A model generated the notes under the pieces. That model was given only the letters and a program-made list of their open reading frames with translations. It made no database searches and was not told the DNA's origin. 64,000 nucleotides of DNA from assembly GCA_946894095.1 (NCBI GenBank), contig OX335660.1, positions 9,553,001-9,617,000 of the forward strand, in the 5' to 3' direction. Made by a program: the position numbers and the translations under genes. The stretch is from Incurvaria masculella (taxonomy: Eukaryota > Arthropoda > Insecta > Lepidoptera > Incurvariidae). Positions 10,376-21,700 of this stretch are shown here, one piece after another (positions within the stretch are counted from its first letter, which is position 1; every line of letters begins with the position of its first letter).

Positions 10376-10832
10376 ATAAGTCTCCTATACTTCAGTATTT
10401 TATTTCTCGCCTACAATTTGTATCTCTGCAGGCATCCGCACCCGGGCACAATTAACTGCGGATTCAATTAAATATAAATAAACATTAAATAAGTGAAGCG
10501 GAAAGCAGAAAATTATGAAGTTCCATTTAATAGTTACTTGGAGTAAGTCGGTAGCCAATTTATTATCACATTTAACGTGTTAGTTATGCTCCGCTTTCAA
10601 TAAACATTTGGACGTGGGTAGAGGGGAAATGTTGAGAGTGAGAAGGCACCCCCACTTACCTAATTACCTTACCATTAGGGTACTTTCCCATGGGGGCAGA
10701 CAAGGAAGTGAATTTGTCTAATAGTCAAACTAAGAGGTATCTAAGCCTCCAGGAAGTTATAATTTAGTACTTAAATATTGTGTAATTGCTTCGAAATAAT
10801 CCCTTGAGCATCTTAATTACATATCTCCACTC
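10376..10832. other. Unassigned DNA
   Basis: No gene or repeat recognised. Confidence 0.4.
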
Positions 10833-11030
10833 ATACTTACTAGGTGATATCGTCCCCCCCTGGTCGGCACCATCGTATTAGATTATAGAATATCGAATCG
10901 TCAAGGAAAAATAGGACACGGTAGCCGTGGTCATAAAGAAAAGATACTGGCATGGTACCTATCTCCTTCTGGAATGTGGTGTGGGCATTTATCATGGCAG
11001 TAGGCGTGGAATCAATCATCCATGTCCAGT
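10833..11030 (+). mobile_element. SINE body fragment (plus)
   Basis: Diverged body with ACTTACTAGGTGATA, GGCATGGTACCTATCTCCTT and ATCCATGTCCAGTTG in the expected order. Head absent. Confidence 0.65.
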
Positions 11031-11334
11031 TGATCCGAAATGTTATTGTTAGGAAAATGATAAACACTGCATCTATATCGAGATTACGGATAAGTGATAA
11101 ACGAATCAGCGACTCGCTTCTAACAATGCACAAGTGTTCTGAGCAGTTTTCGGCAAAATTTAGAATACATATTAGAGGAAATATTTTATTTTCATAGTTT
11201 TAGTTAATTTTGAGTTAATTATTTTGTAAAAATTGTGTTGCTCCATTGTATTTTAAAAATATATTGTTCTTAATAATTGTTTATTCGGAAAATAATTTAT
11301 GAAAATCTACAGGGAGTGTTCTAATTTTTTTAAG

Positions 11335-11355
11335 GGTTAGGTTAGGTTAGGTTAG
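11335..11355 (+). repeat. Short interstitial telomere-like tract (TTAGG)n
   Basis: Nearly four tandem TTAGG units at 11337-11355, the insect telomere motif. It lies directly beside the repeat at 11356-11640 and is too short to be a telomere. Confidence 0.75.
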
Positions 11356-11640
11356 AACTCTATTACTAAGCTTCCGCTGTACGTCCGTCCGTCGAGCCGA
11401 CCGTTCGTCCGTCCACCTGTCAGAGAGGTGTATCTCATGAACCGTAATAGGTATAGGCAGCTGAAATGTTCACAGAGTGTGTATTTATTTTGCCGCTATA
11501 ACAACAAATAGGTAAACTTGAATAAAAATAAAAATAAAGGGGACCCCCATACAAAAATCGTGATTTTTTATTGTTAAGTCTTGTACGATGGTATGGAACC
11601 TTTCGCGTGCGAGTCCGACTCGGACTTAGCAGGTTTTTTT
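11356..11640 (-). repeat. Lepidopteran interspersed repeat (ends CCGGCCAAGT-like), copy 1
   Basis: It is the reverse complement of the repeat at 29827-30095. Shared landmarks are CTATTACTAAG, a GTCCGTCCGT stretch, CACAGAGTGTGTATTTATTT, GCCGCTATAACAACAAATAG, GGGACCCCCATAC and a final GAGTCCGACTCGGACTT. No ORF. It is a SINE- or MITE-like sequence of a type very common in moth genomes. Confidence 0.7.
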
Positions 11641-12012
11641 TTAGCATGGCTTTGGCTAACCCCCATTGACTGCCCCAGTCGGCTGCGCTTCCAATGATGA
11701 TGTGGATAATAAATGTTATCTTCCCGGAGAAGGTGAATTCCTCGAACGAAACGCAGATATCTTGGGGAATCGACGAGCGGCGGTCACGGGTTTAGCGTCG
11801 AAGGCGCGGCTGCAGCCGACACGGCTTGGCGGAGGACGAACCGTTCAGGAGGACGCTCCCCGACTCTCCGCCTCCAGCCGAAGGATGTTTTAAATCCGTA
11901 CGGAGAAGCCGTCTCAGCCGATTCCCTCGTGGATTCGTAGCGAGGACGTAAGTAGGAGGTCTGACTCTTGTGTCTATTGGTCACACGCATTTCGTCCCGT
12001 ATTGTCCTCCTA
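11641..12012. other. GC-rich stretch of unknown nature
   Basis: 11660-11960 is clearly richer in G+C and CpG than its neighbours (for example GGAATCGACGAGCGGCGGTC). Short ORFs run through it on both strands (75 codons plus, 68 codons minus) but none shows a domain. It could be a repeat 5' end, an old exon or a promoter. Confidence 0.35.
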
Positions 12013-12177
12013 TTAAGGCTGTCGTGAAGTCAAAGGAAATCTAAGATTTGAAAATTTTAAGAAATGCATTCTTTGTCCATTGGCAAAGGCACAAATTTGC
12101 ACGGCGACTGCCATTAAAATAGCGAAATCGTCTTCCAGGCCCGAACGTTTCCCTACCACTAAACGTTGTCAGATTTT
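12013..12177 (-). repeat. TTAAGG-ended repeat, inverted copy of 41379-41533
   Basis: TTAAGGCTGTCGTGAAGTCA, AATGCATTCTTTGTCCATTGG and TAGCGAAATCGTCTTCCAGG occur here in the reverse order and orientation of 41379-41533 (and 51748-51902). The right end is less well defined. Confidence 0.65.
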
Positions 12178-12342
12178 AATCATTTTTTTCTCCAATCTAT
12201 GTCCGTAAGTTTTGATTTTTTTGTAAATATGTGTATTTTTGGGTAAAAAAATCTAAAATGAACGAAAAAAGAGAACTATTTTCCAATGTTTAAAAGATAT
12301 ATTAAAAAAATTAAAACACGATGACGATTAAGACATAGATGC

Positions 12343-12930
12343 CTAAAAGAAAACAAAAGCCTCGTAAAACATTGAGAGCATGGAAACGGTTATCGCCCGT
12401 ATTACGTGGAATTGATAGGGTAATGACTCTCTTAACGGTACGTTGAACAATCTGAAAAATATATGTACACGACGGTAGTTGTGCACGAACCAATAATGTT
12501 TGCTCAAAATATAATATGTTTGTGAAAAAGTTAGATTTCTGACGCGTTCATTTTTTGCATGAATTCTCATTCTCTTCAAACCCGTAGTTGGTAGTAGTTC
12601 AATACTTGGTCTCTGGTCATCTGTCAGGTAGCCGGGAGTAGAAGGATTAGAGCGGAAGTCCACGTGTGGTGGTACGTCTAGGCACGTGAAAATGTTCACA
12701 CTTGACTGGTGTTTAAACAAGTAGGCAACTTGCAAAAAATAATTATTTAAATTGTCATATGAGAACTGATAATGAGATAAGTGGTCCAGAACGGGTGGCT
12801 TTATGAGCTCCGTATTGCCTAGAAAACAAGATGGATGCCGCGGGAAGAATTGAAAATATTGGCATCCTGTCGCTCCTAGCGGGTTGCCGAGATCGTAATG
12901 TGTGCAGGACACGCGACGAGTCGCGCGCAC
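12343..12930 (-). other. 195-codon ORF, unidentified
   Basis: This minus-strand ORF begins with ATG and has no close family that I recognise. A faint likeness of one segment (ILSKHYWFVHNYRRVHI) to the K-Y-W-I...R-R region before the zinc finger of BEL/Pao integrases suggests a decayed LTR-retrotransposon fragment. The His and Cys zinc ligands are not evident. It could equally be a chance ORF, since the minus frame shifted by one also stays open for about 60 codons. The AT-rich flanks show no splice or promoter signals that I could trust. Confidence 0.25.
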
Positions 12931-13142
12931 TGGGATTCAAACTGACGCACTAGTAAGGACATGGATTGCGTTTGCATTTTACTGCATAAGTGTCCTGAAA
13001 GTCGAAGTCCTTCGTTCCTCTTCAACTTTTGGTACACTTTTGGGAAGCAGAGACGGAACAACTGATGACTATTTAAAAAAAAAACTGTTAATGAGATGAG
13101 AGATTATACATACAGGTATACAAACTAGTGTAGGTAATCGCT

Positions 13143-13695
13143 TTAAGGTGGGCCATCCCGCTCAACTCACCATACAAACGGGGAAAGAAGATCACGCCCA
13201 TATTTCTTATCAGAGATCAAAATTTGTGTTTAAAATAGCTTTATTTTATCAAACAAGATGACCGTTGGCATTGTACAATTGTGTTTGGTTTTTAAGTTAT
13301 AAGGTCTGAAAGTTCAAGTTTTTCGCGTGTGTTACACAATAACTTTGGAGGTGGATTACACAACGATAAAATCTATACATTTAAAAAAAAATAGTCATCA
13401 GACATTGACAGTCAGAGCTTGTTTCATGAAAATTTATAATTAATTTAGTTTTTGTTAGATTTTTGACTACAGCGGTCGTGGATTACTTTTAGCTGGAAAT
13501 CGTTTTGTAATAAAAACATTCTTAAATCTTACCAAATCAAACACTATGCGCATTGTCTGCTTTGTGGATATGTTGCATCCACCTCATCACGGAGCCTGTC
13601 TTTTTCTTTGAAACATAGAAGGTCCCAGAGTGCAATAGCACGGTTTTTTACCGTGCCCGCGAATTAGTTAGTCCCGCCGGGAAGGGACACCTTAA
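13143..13695 (+). repeat. TTAA-ended MITE family F1, copy 2 (best preserved)
   Basis: The 553-bp element is bounded by TTAAGGTGGGCCATCCCG and CGGGAAGGGACACCTTAA, imperfect inverted repeats with TTAA outermost. Inside are GGGGAAAGAAGATCACGCCC, GGAGGTGGATTACACAACGA and ACTACAGCGGTCGTGGATTA, all shared with copies at 5836 and 28966. It has no transposase ORF. Confidence 0.8.
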
Positions 13696-13929
13696 TTTCT
13701 AGATATCAGCGCTTTGTTGAAACTATGTACTTAGCTCAAATAGATTTAAATTAGAATTTAATAAAAATAACTAGCTAGTTAAAATTATAGTAAATTAGGT
13801 GGGATTCATTATTTTCTTCTAATCATACTGAACGGCCCTATAGCCATGTAAATGGAGATGAATGACTCCTAGGTAACACACCTAGGTAATGTCATGATTT
13901 CAGGCTATCACACATCCACACAACACATA

Positions 13930-14160
13930 ACACCAAAAAAGGCCAGGACATTAAATGTTGCACAGCTACGTTGAACTGGATAAAAAACACGTACAATTTT
14001 GATTGTCACTTCGACTGTCGTCCAGTGCAGTGGAATCGACCCGGTCAGGAATAACTCTACCACCTGGCAAGAAAGGAATGACTGACAGTTTTACTTGGAA
14101 TAATGTTCCGAACCGAGTCGCCTCTTACGACATGCACGGGAAGACATTTCGTAGGTTCAA
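13930..14160 (-). mobile_element. SINE body with the GTCGCCTCTTACGACA 5' module
   Basis: Body motifs GAACTGGATAAAAAACAC and TACCACCTGGCAAG lead into GAGTCGCCTCTTACGACATG and CACGGGAAGACATTTCGTAG (14099-14152). The tail side is worn. Confidence 0.65.
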
Positions 14161-14357
14161 TTGTGCTCATTTTCAACTGACCCATTTTCAATATTTTTCA
14201 AAATTATTGATTTACAGGTTTTTGGTCGAGATATTTTGGTTCAACGATCAACAAGAAAAATCGCCGATCTCCCCATTACACTTTTGCAATTCTTGCCATA
14301 TTTCGGTCTCCAAGAGTTCATATAGCTATATGCATTTGCATCATGTTCTAAAGAAAT

Positions 14358-14698
14358 AAACCGCATTCCCCAAGGAATTAGGTGCCATGCCAGAACCTCA
14401 CTTTTATGAGCACGGCTACTTGGAACTGGAGGGAAAACACGGGCAATTTTTCATTGCTGTTTCGACCATATTACCTTACAATGGGACGATACCCTATGAA
14501 TTAACCTATCCACCTAGTAAAGAAAGAAGACCTACAGCTTAACATGGATTCCGCACCATGGGGCAGCTCGAATTCGTGACGACGAAATGCACGTATCCAG
14601 TGCAGAAAGAAAATTAAAGTGGCGCATGAACGGGCGGCGATTTGAACCCAGATCTCCGGAATGCGAGACAAGTCCCCGCGCCACTAAGCTAGGAGCGG
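14358..14698 (-). mobile_element. tRNA-headed SINE (minus), tail truncated
   Basis: Body from CCGCATTCCCCAAGGAATTA through GGGCAGCTCGAATTCGTGAC, then a tRNA-like head: GGCGATTTGAACCC carries the B box on the opposite strand and CCACTAAGCTAGGAGC the A-box side. The poly-A end is missing. Confidence 0.75.
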
Positions 14699-14902
14699 AG
14701 TTCCGCAGTGCTCACGACTCAATCCGCGCACAATGGCGGAGGTTAACCGTCTGTCCGTCCGCGTGTCAGCGAGCGAATAGAGATGGCGGTGCCCCATGCG
14801 GAGAGCTTTCAACGCCACCGCGCCCTGCGCTCGTGGATGCAGGAATCCGATTGGATGTGCCACTAATGCACAGATATTATAATCTGAAATAAAAGATTTG
14901 TG

Positions 14903-15303
14903 TTTTTTTTTTATGTAACCTGACATGGATGACTACCGTTATAATATTAGCCCAACACACCACATTCCCGAAGGAGTTAGGTGGCATGCCAGGACCTTCC
15001 TTTATGAGCGCGGCTACATTGAACTGGATGGAAAACACGGACAATTTTTCATTGCCGCTCCGACCATCTTTTCATCCAAAGCGATAGTACCGACTCGGGC
15101 GGGCTTAAACCCGACCACCTAGTAGGGGAAGGGGGCCTACAGTTTTACATGGATTCCGAACCATGGAGCAGCTCCCATTCGTGACGAAATGCACTTATCT
15201 AACTCGGAATGAGAAAGGAAGTGGCGCATGAATTGGGCGAGGATTTGAAACCAGACCTCTGGTATGCTAGTCTAGTCCCCGCGCCAATAGGCTACGAACC
15301 GCT
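14903..15303 (-). mobile_element. tRNA-headed SINE (minus), near full length
   Basis: The T-run at 14903-14912 is the poly-A tail on the minus strand. The body is complete, apart from loss of a few bases in TGGATG(G)CTA...ACCGTT. The head ends with GCGCCAATAGGCTACGAACC. B box complement: GGATTTGAAACC (one base off). Confidence 0.8.
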
Positions 15304-15738
15304 CAATTGGTAGGGTGTGTGGGAGAGTAGTGAATAGTTCATGTGAACCACGCGCTGTTGAGCGTTTGTTTTGTTTGGACTACGTTTTAGTTGCAACAAT
15401 GCAAACATTGCATGCCCAAACGTCGGTATACGTTTTCTCTAAACCGAAGTTCAGCACCAGTGGAAGGTGTATAGCATGTACCGCCGATAGAAATAACGAA
15501 CACGCTTTATCAGCACACAGCAACACAATACATCCATGGAGGTGAAATACATCCTGCACTACAAAGTAACCCGCGTTAGTCGTCTCAGTGATCGGGGCCT
15601 TACCGGGCTATTTTACTCGTAATTTCGCGTTCGAGTAAAACGGAAGAGCAGCCGTTTTGGTATAGCCCACAGATTAGGTAAAATGTAGCCGTATCTGTCA
15701 AATTTGCAAAGTCAGTGAGTACAAACACGAACTGCGAA
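15304..15738. other. Unassigned DNA with a small hairpin
   Basis: No gene identified. A 9-bp stem TTTTACTCG (15611-15619) / CGAGTAAAA (15632-15640) encloses 12 nt. Confidence 0.4.
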
Positions 15739-15957
15739 TCGATCATTGTTCATTAATGCGATGGTACCAACACGAGCAGGATTAACAGTACTAACTTATA
15801 AGTAAGAAATGAGACCTACAGTTTTACGTGGAATCTGAAACACGGCCAGTCTCAACGTTTGAAAACGGTCACCAATCTAGAACCCAACCGCGCTCAGAGT
15901 TGCTTCACCAAGCTAATCGAACCGCGACGCGTCGCGCCACTGACCTACCGAGGCAGC
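15739..15957 (-). mobile_element. 5S-headed SINE, degenerate-head type (minus, 3' truncated)
   Basis: Reads GCGATGGTACCAAC...CACGGCCAGTCTCAACG and then a head whose reverse complement holds GCGCGGTTGGGTTCTAGAT and ends GCTGCCTCGGTAGGTCAGTG. The body distal to GCGATGG is missing. Confidence 0.65.
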
Positions 15958-16156
15958 TCCATCGCCCATCTTCCTACGTCCACGTGACCTCTTATTACTG
16001 CGGTCAAACGGTCAAGCAGCTTTCATGTTCCGCCGACTTGCGTGTTACCTTGTATTTGCAATAACTCATAGATATGGGAATATCCCTGGTAGTATTTATT
16101 ATTTTTTATTCCTACACTTCGTGCGAAATTGTATCTAGGCGTCACTACTAGGATGC

Positions 16157-16361
16157 CTTTTGCCACACCTACTATCATGATATTGGCCCAACACACCACC
16201 TGGGAACTAGGTGTCACGCCAGTACCTTCCTTATACTGCACGGCTACGATAAACTGAAGGAAAAACACGGAAATGTTTCATTGTCGGTTCAGGAGGAATA
16301 ACTCTACCACGTAGTAAGTAAGGAAAGCCAATTACAGTTTTACCTGGAATACGAACCATGA
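16157..16361 (-). mobile_element. SINE body fragment (minus)
   Basis: ATATTGGCCCAACACACCAC, GGAACTAGGTGTCACGCCAG and TACCACGTAGTAAGTAAGG follow in the order of the 5S-type body. The head is gone. Confidence 0.7.
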
Positions 16362-16371
16362 AAGATAATAC

Positions 16372-16697
16372 CTTTTTAATTTAACCGGCATGGGTGGCTA
16401 ATACCACAACCCTCGCCACGATATAAACTTAACATACTGTATTCTCGAAAGAGTTACAAGTCATGCCAGGTTTTTCCCTTGAGGCACGGTTAGATTGAAA
16501 TGGATAGAAAACACGGACGATGTTTAGTTATCGCTTCAACCACATTTTCATCCAATGCGATGGTAACAAACCAACCCGGACGGGCTAAACCAACTAGTAG
16601 GGGAAGGGAACCTACAGTTTTACATGGATTCCGATAAATCTAACAGCTCTTATTCGAGAAGAAATGTACTTATCAAATTCAGAAAGAGAAATAAAGT
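16372..16697 (-). mobile_element. Diverged tRNA-type SINE (minus)
   Basis: GGCATGGGTGGCTAATACCA, GAAAACACGGACGATG, CCAACTAGTAGGGGAAGGG and CAGAAAGAGAAATAAAGTGG identify the body. The head itself is not recognisable beyond that point. Confidence 0.65.
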
Positions 16698-18367
16698 GGG
16701 GTCGGGTTATTAGAACTCGTAACCGGTTAAAATTTCAGTTTGTTAATGGTACTATTCAAAATAGTTGGCTATACGCATCTGATGCATCGGGTAATCAAAT
16801 GCAGTTCCTTCACCTGGTGCACGTTGTAAATACATTTTACATAAGCCGCCAAATAAAATCATTACTAACCGAACTATTCCCATTCGACGAATCAAATGAA
16901 ATCAGATATAGCGTACATTTTTATAGTCATAGATGCTCATCATAGATGGTTATGGCATCTAATATGATCCGAGAAATATGATGGGTGTGCATGGCTCGAT
17001 CACGCCAGAACGGAATGTGACATAATGATTACCGTTTAGGCACCGCTCGATTACCGATTCGTTTGCACCAATAACACTCAGCATGGGAGACGTGTTCGAT
17101 CTAGATTCTACTATAGCTCGCAGGCGTCTACTGCATTTGGACGGGACTATCCGGAAGGTCACCACAACTTTTTATTGAATATTTTTTTAAAACGCCTTTA
17201 TTTTTATTGCGATGGCTAAATAATAATGTCATATGAAATCAAATGTATTTTTCTTGAAATATGAATTATTATTACTCGTAAAACTGCGTCAAAAACCAAA
17301 GTAAACGCTAGATCAAAATTTGTTTATATTATATAACATATTTATAACAACCACTTTTAATAATTAAATTCTGGAAAACCAAAACCATAGGAAACCGAAG
17401 AGAAATCGAATGTAATAAAAATAATTAAGTTTGCAATTATGGTACGAGTGTGTCAGGGGTGTCAATAGTTTCATTCATCAATGCATTGATTGCAATTAAG
17501 GATTGTTTGGTAGTATCACAGTTCATTTTGTTGTCATTTAAATGAGCTTAACATTGTCCAATTAATCTCATTCCTTTTCTCCTGTGTTCTTCCTATATTT
17601 TAGCACATATTCGAAAAAACAAGAACACGTTAATAAAGGAGATATGCAACCGGAGCTCCAGTGACTTTTTTGGTGTAACAGAAATGTGATCGATTGTGTT
17701 CGAAACAACCGACAATTATTTTTAATGATTTGAATTTTCAAATACATATTTCAATTTGAATTGAATTTCAAATTGTCAAAACATTTTAACTATGGTAGTT
17801 CGATCCAAGAACACTTAAATTAGTGACGATTTTCTAGCCCATTCAAACTTTGCTATGTCCTTTGATACAAATTAATTATGAGGCATGCATAACACACTCC
17901 CAGCGAAATAAGTACGAGTAGGTGTAGTGTCCCGCCTGCTCCTCCGCCGGCGCGCGGCGTCGCGGCGCGGCGCGTGACGCCAGGACACGCGGAAACACGC
18001 GTCGCGACGAGATTATTGTCCGGCAGTGTAGTAATGGTGTTCCCGCGAAGTCGCGCCGCACGGCACTGTACACGTCCTTCTTGTACAGTGACATCAATCG
18101 TTTCACTCGCCGTGTACAGAAACGCGAGGAAGAGTGAAACTTATTTTGCGCCTTTTTCACGCCCTGCAAAAAAGAGGCTGCAAATATCATGAGTACATAC
18201 CATCAGACCGCTTACCTTGAGAGGTAGGCAGAGATGATAGAGCGCAATACGGTTTGATCGGAGCATACGTCTTTCGCTTTCTCTTCAGACATAAATGTTT
18301 TCATACATGATCTACTGTTACGGGTTCATGACCTGACCTGAGTGCGTGATACTGACTTCCGCACTGT
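16698..18367. other. Unassigned DNA with a GC/CpG-rich patch
   Basis: Mostly AT-rich, with no gene recognised. 17930-18020 is strongly CpG-rich (CGCGGCGTCGCGGCGCGG). Such patches can mark promoters, but no transcript can be supported here. The BEL element inserted a few hundred bases to the right. Confidence 0.4.
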
Positions 18368-18372
18368 AAATC
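18368..18372. repeat. Target-site duplication AAATC (left)
   Basis: AAATC directly abuts the left LTR and recurs at 24617-24621 right after the right LTR. Five bp fits BEL/Pao integration. Confidence 0.85.
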
Positions 18373-18566
18373 TGTTTACAAAATTCAGCAGATGGGGTGG
18401 AGATTGGGGTGTTTTTGAATAAAAACAACCATGTATTACGTAGTAGATCTCGTGTAATAACCTTTTGTAATGTATTATATGAAACTAAGCAGATGAACCT
18501 TACATCGCAGTGTTGTTTGACATGCAACGCCATCTAGTGACGAAATGATTGCAACTTTACCAAACA
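18373..18566 (-). repeat. 3' LTR of the BEL/Pao element
   Basis: It starts TGTTTACAAAATTCAGCAG and ends CTTTACCAAACA on the plus strand. It is identical to 24423-24616 except T for G in TGTTGTTTGACATG. It contains CGCCATCTAG, a variant of a short motif that recurs elsewhere in the window. Confidence 0.95.
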
Positions 18567-18574
18567 TTCTTCCC
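18567..18574 (-). promoter_or_regulatory. Polypurine tract of the BEL/Pao element
   Basis: On the minus strand GGGAAGAA immediately precedes the 3' LTR, the position needed to prime plus-strand DNA synthesis. Short but well placed. Confidence 0.6.
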
Positions 18575-18751
18575 GGCAAAGAACCATAAAGTTCTTTTAC
18601 TATAATCATATTAACAATACATTAATGGTGGTGTATGCCAAGTACCACCTGGTGCCTATTTATGGATTATTAAACAGGCACATAATACAATTTGAACCAA
18701 GAAAAAATAATCAAGATACAGTTTAAACATTCATCTTCTTAAAAACTTATA

Positions 18752-21700
18752 TTAGTCCTGTTGAGGCAACAGACACAGTTTATGAATAGGTCTTTTAATT
18801 ACCGATGTTTTATATTTCAAAGATACAACCCTTGTGATCCCGTCAGTTCCAGGATGGACCTGAATTACCTTGGCCAGAACCCATTTAGTAGGCGGGAGCC
18901 TCTCATCTTTGATTAATACAACATCTCCAACCTTAATTGTTTGTTTCAATGTTTTCCATTTAGAACGTAGTTGTAAATTAGTTAAATATTCCGAACTCCA
19001 TCTATGCCAGAATTCCTGAAGTTTCTTTTGGAGGTAAATCCACCGATTGTTGTAAGTAAAACTTCTATTTTCCAACTGTTGATCTGGAACAATGATTGGT
19101 GGTTCTCCAATAAGGAAATGTCCAGGAGTTAAGGCAGTGGGTTCGCTGGGATCACATGAGCTGGTGTCCAAAGTAATAGGACGAGAGTTTAAACATGCTT
19201 CTATTTTACATAATAATGTCACATACTCTTCATATGTAAGTGTAGCATCCCCTAGGAGACGTTTTAGATGATACTTTGTGCTTTTTACACCCGATTCCCA
19301 AAGCCCTCCCATATGAGCAGCACTGGGTGGGTTGAAACACCAATCAGTACCATCATTAGCCAGCATTTCTATAACATGGGCAGGTAAATTCAATTTACTT
19401 TGATCTGCCATAACCTTGATTTGTTTTGAAGCACCGACAAAATTTGTACCGCAATCACTCCATAATTGTTTACAATGTCCTCTTCGTGCGGTAAATCTTT
19501 TAAAAGCTGCAATAAACCCTTCGGTATCCAGACTAGTTACTAATTCCAAATGAATGGCTTTCACCGAAGTGCATATAAATAATGAAATATAAACTTTCTG
19601 AGTCTTACCCCCCCTGCCCTTTGACAACTTAAGTGTGACTGGTCCTGCAAAATCCACTCCACTGATCAGAAATGGTCTATTGGGTGTAACTCGAGGCAAA
19701 GGTAAATTTCCCATTAGCTGGTCCATGGGCTTTGCTGTATGTCTATAGCAGGCCATACATTCTCGAATGCATTTCTTAACCATGATCTTAACCTTAACTA
19801 TCCAGTAAGTTCTGCGAAGATAAGACATCATCAATTGAATACCACCATGAAGTGTTTTAATGTGTGCATCTTTGACAAGCATTTTAGCAAAATTATCATT
19901 CGACAGAATAACTGGGTGTTTTACATCTTCGGGTAAGTAAGACTTAGAAATACGACCACCTACTCTAAGTATATTATGATCGCCAATATATGGATTCAGG
20001 TTTACAATACGATTATTTCTTTTCAAAGTTTTGCTTCCAGCACCCTTTAACATATTCAATTCTTCCTGAAAATGCATGGATTGTGATAATCTTATGCATA
20101 CCTCAAGTGAGTGTTTTAAATCTTTTGTAGTTAGATAAGACATACTGAACTTAGAAACCTTAGTACGCTTATTAAGGTGCATTTTACAATTATCAATAAA
20201 TTTAAAGATATAACCAACTACACGTATCAGCTTAGTAAGGGACGAGTATCGGTCAAGAATATCGAAATGTTGTGAAACATCATCTGATTTGACAGCATCA
20301 ATCTTAACTGTATGAACTAAAATCTTACTTTCTAACATAGTTGACGGAATATCATTAAGTGAGTTTGAAGGAACCATAAACTGAACCTCAGATAGCCATG
20401 GTGGTCCATGCCACCATAACTCATGATCACGTAACTCTGAAGGCGAGATGCCTCTAGATGCTACATCGGCAGGGTTATCCTGTGATGAAACATGATGCCA
20501 TTGTTCCTTATCTACCCTATTTATTATCTCCGTTACACGATTAGCAACGAAGGTTGCCCAATAGTTGGGATGGCGTTGAAGCCAAGCCAATACAATTTTC
20601 GAGTCTGTCCAGGCATAAGTGCAATCTAATGGTACATTTAAACTTTGTCTAGCCTTGTGTAGTAATTTAGCTAGCAATACCGCTCCACACAATTCTAGTC
20701 TTGGTAGGGAAAGTTGTTTTACCGGAGCGACTTTTGTTTTAGCTTCAAGCATTGTGAGTTTTACTCCAGTTGATGTAATGCATCTATAGTAAATGACTGC
20801 CGAATATGCAACCATTGAAGCGTCTGAAAAACCATGTAATTCAAACTTGTGATACTTCCCACAACATACATCTTGTTCAATCCATCTTTCCAGTTTTATA
20901 GTTGGCATAGCCATTAGGTCACATCTATACTTTGAATATTCATTCCTTAAATCTTCATTTAGGGTCTCATCCCAATCCAACTTTAGTAGCCATAGTTTTT
21001 GTAGCATGATTTTTGCTGTAATTACGACTGGGGACAGCCAACCAGCTGGATCATAGATTTTTGCAATATCACCAAGTATTGTTCGCTTGGTGGGTTCCTC
21101 ATTTTTCGGCGGTATTTGAATTTTTAACATGAAGGCGTCATTATTAAAATTCCAGGAAATGCCTAGAATCTTCCGGTCTTCTTCCGTCTTATTATCTCTC
21201 AGGGTTTTAACATTAGATGTCCATTTGTGCAACTGGAATCCTCCCTTTTTAAATAACTGTATTATTGTGTTCTTAATTTCTTGAGCCCTTTCTACACTCG
21301 AGCAACCCGATAAGAAGTCATCCACATAAAAGTCTTCTTTAACTATATCCATAACTTCTTCAGGGAAGCTGTCCTTTTCATCTTGTATAAGTTGTTTGAG
21401 TATTCTGATTGCCAGATATGGAGCACACGATGTACCATATGTCACTGTCATCAATCGGTAGTCTTTAATGGGTTCATTGTGAGAGAAACGCCAAACAATT
21501 CTTTGATAATTTGAGTCCCGTTCGTCAATCATAATTTGGCGGTACATCTGCCGAATATCTCCAACTAGCACTACTTTATGCCTACGCCATCTTAGGATGA
21601 TATCTCGTATGTCATTTTGTAATGGCGGTCCAACCATTAAATTATCATTAAGGGATTTCCCGTTGGATGTTTTGGCAGACCCGTCAAATACAACACGTAA

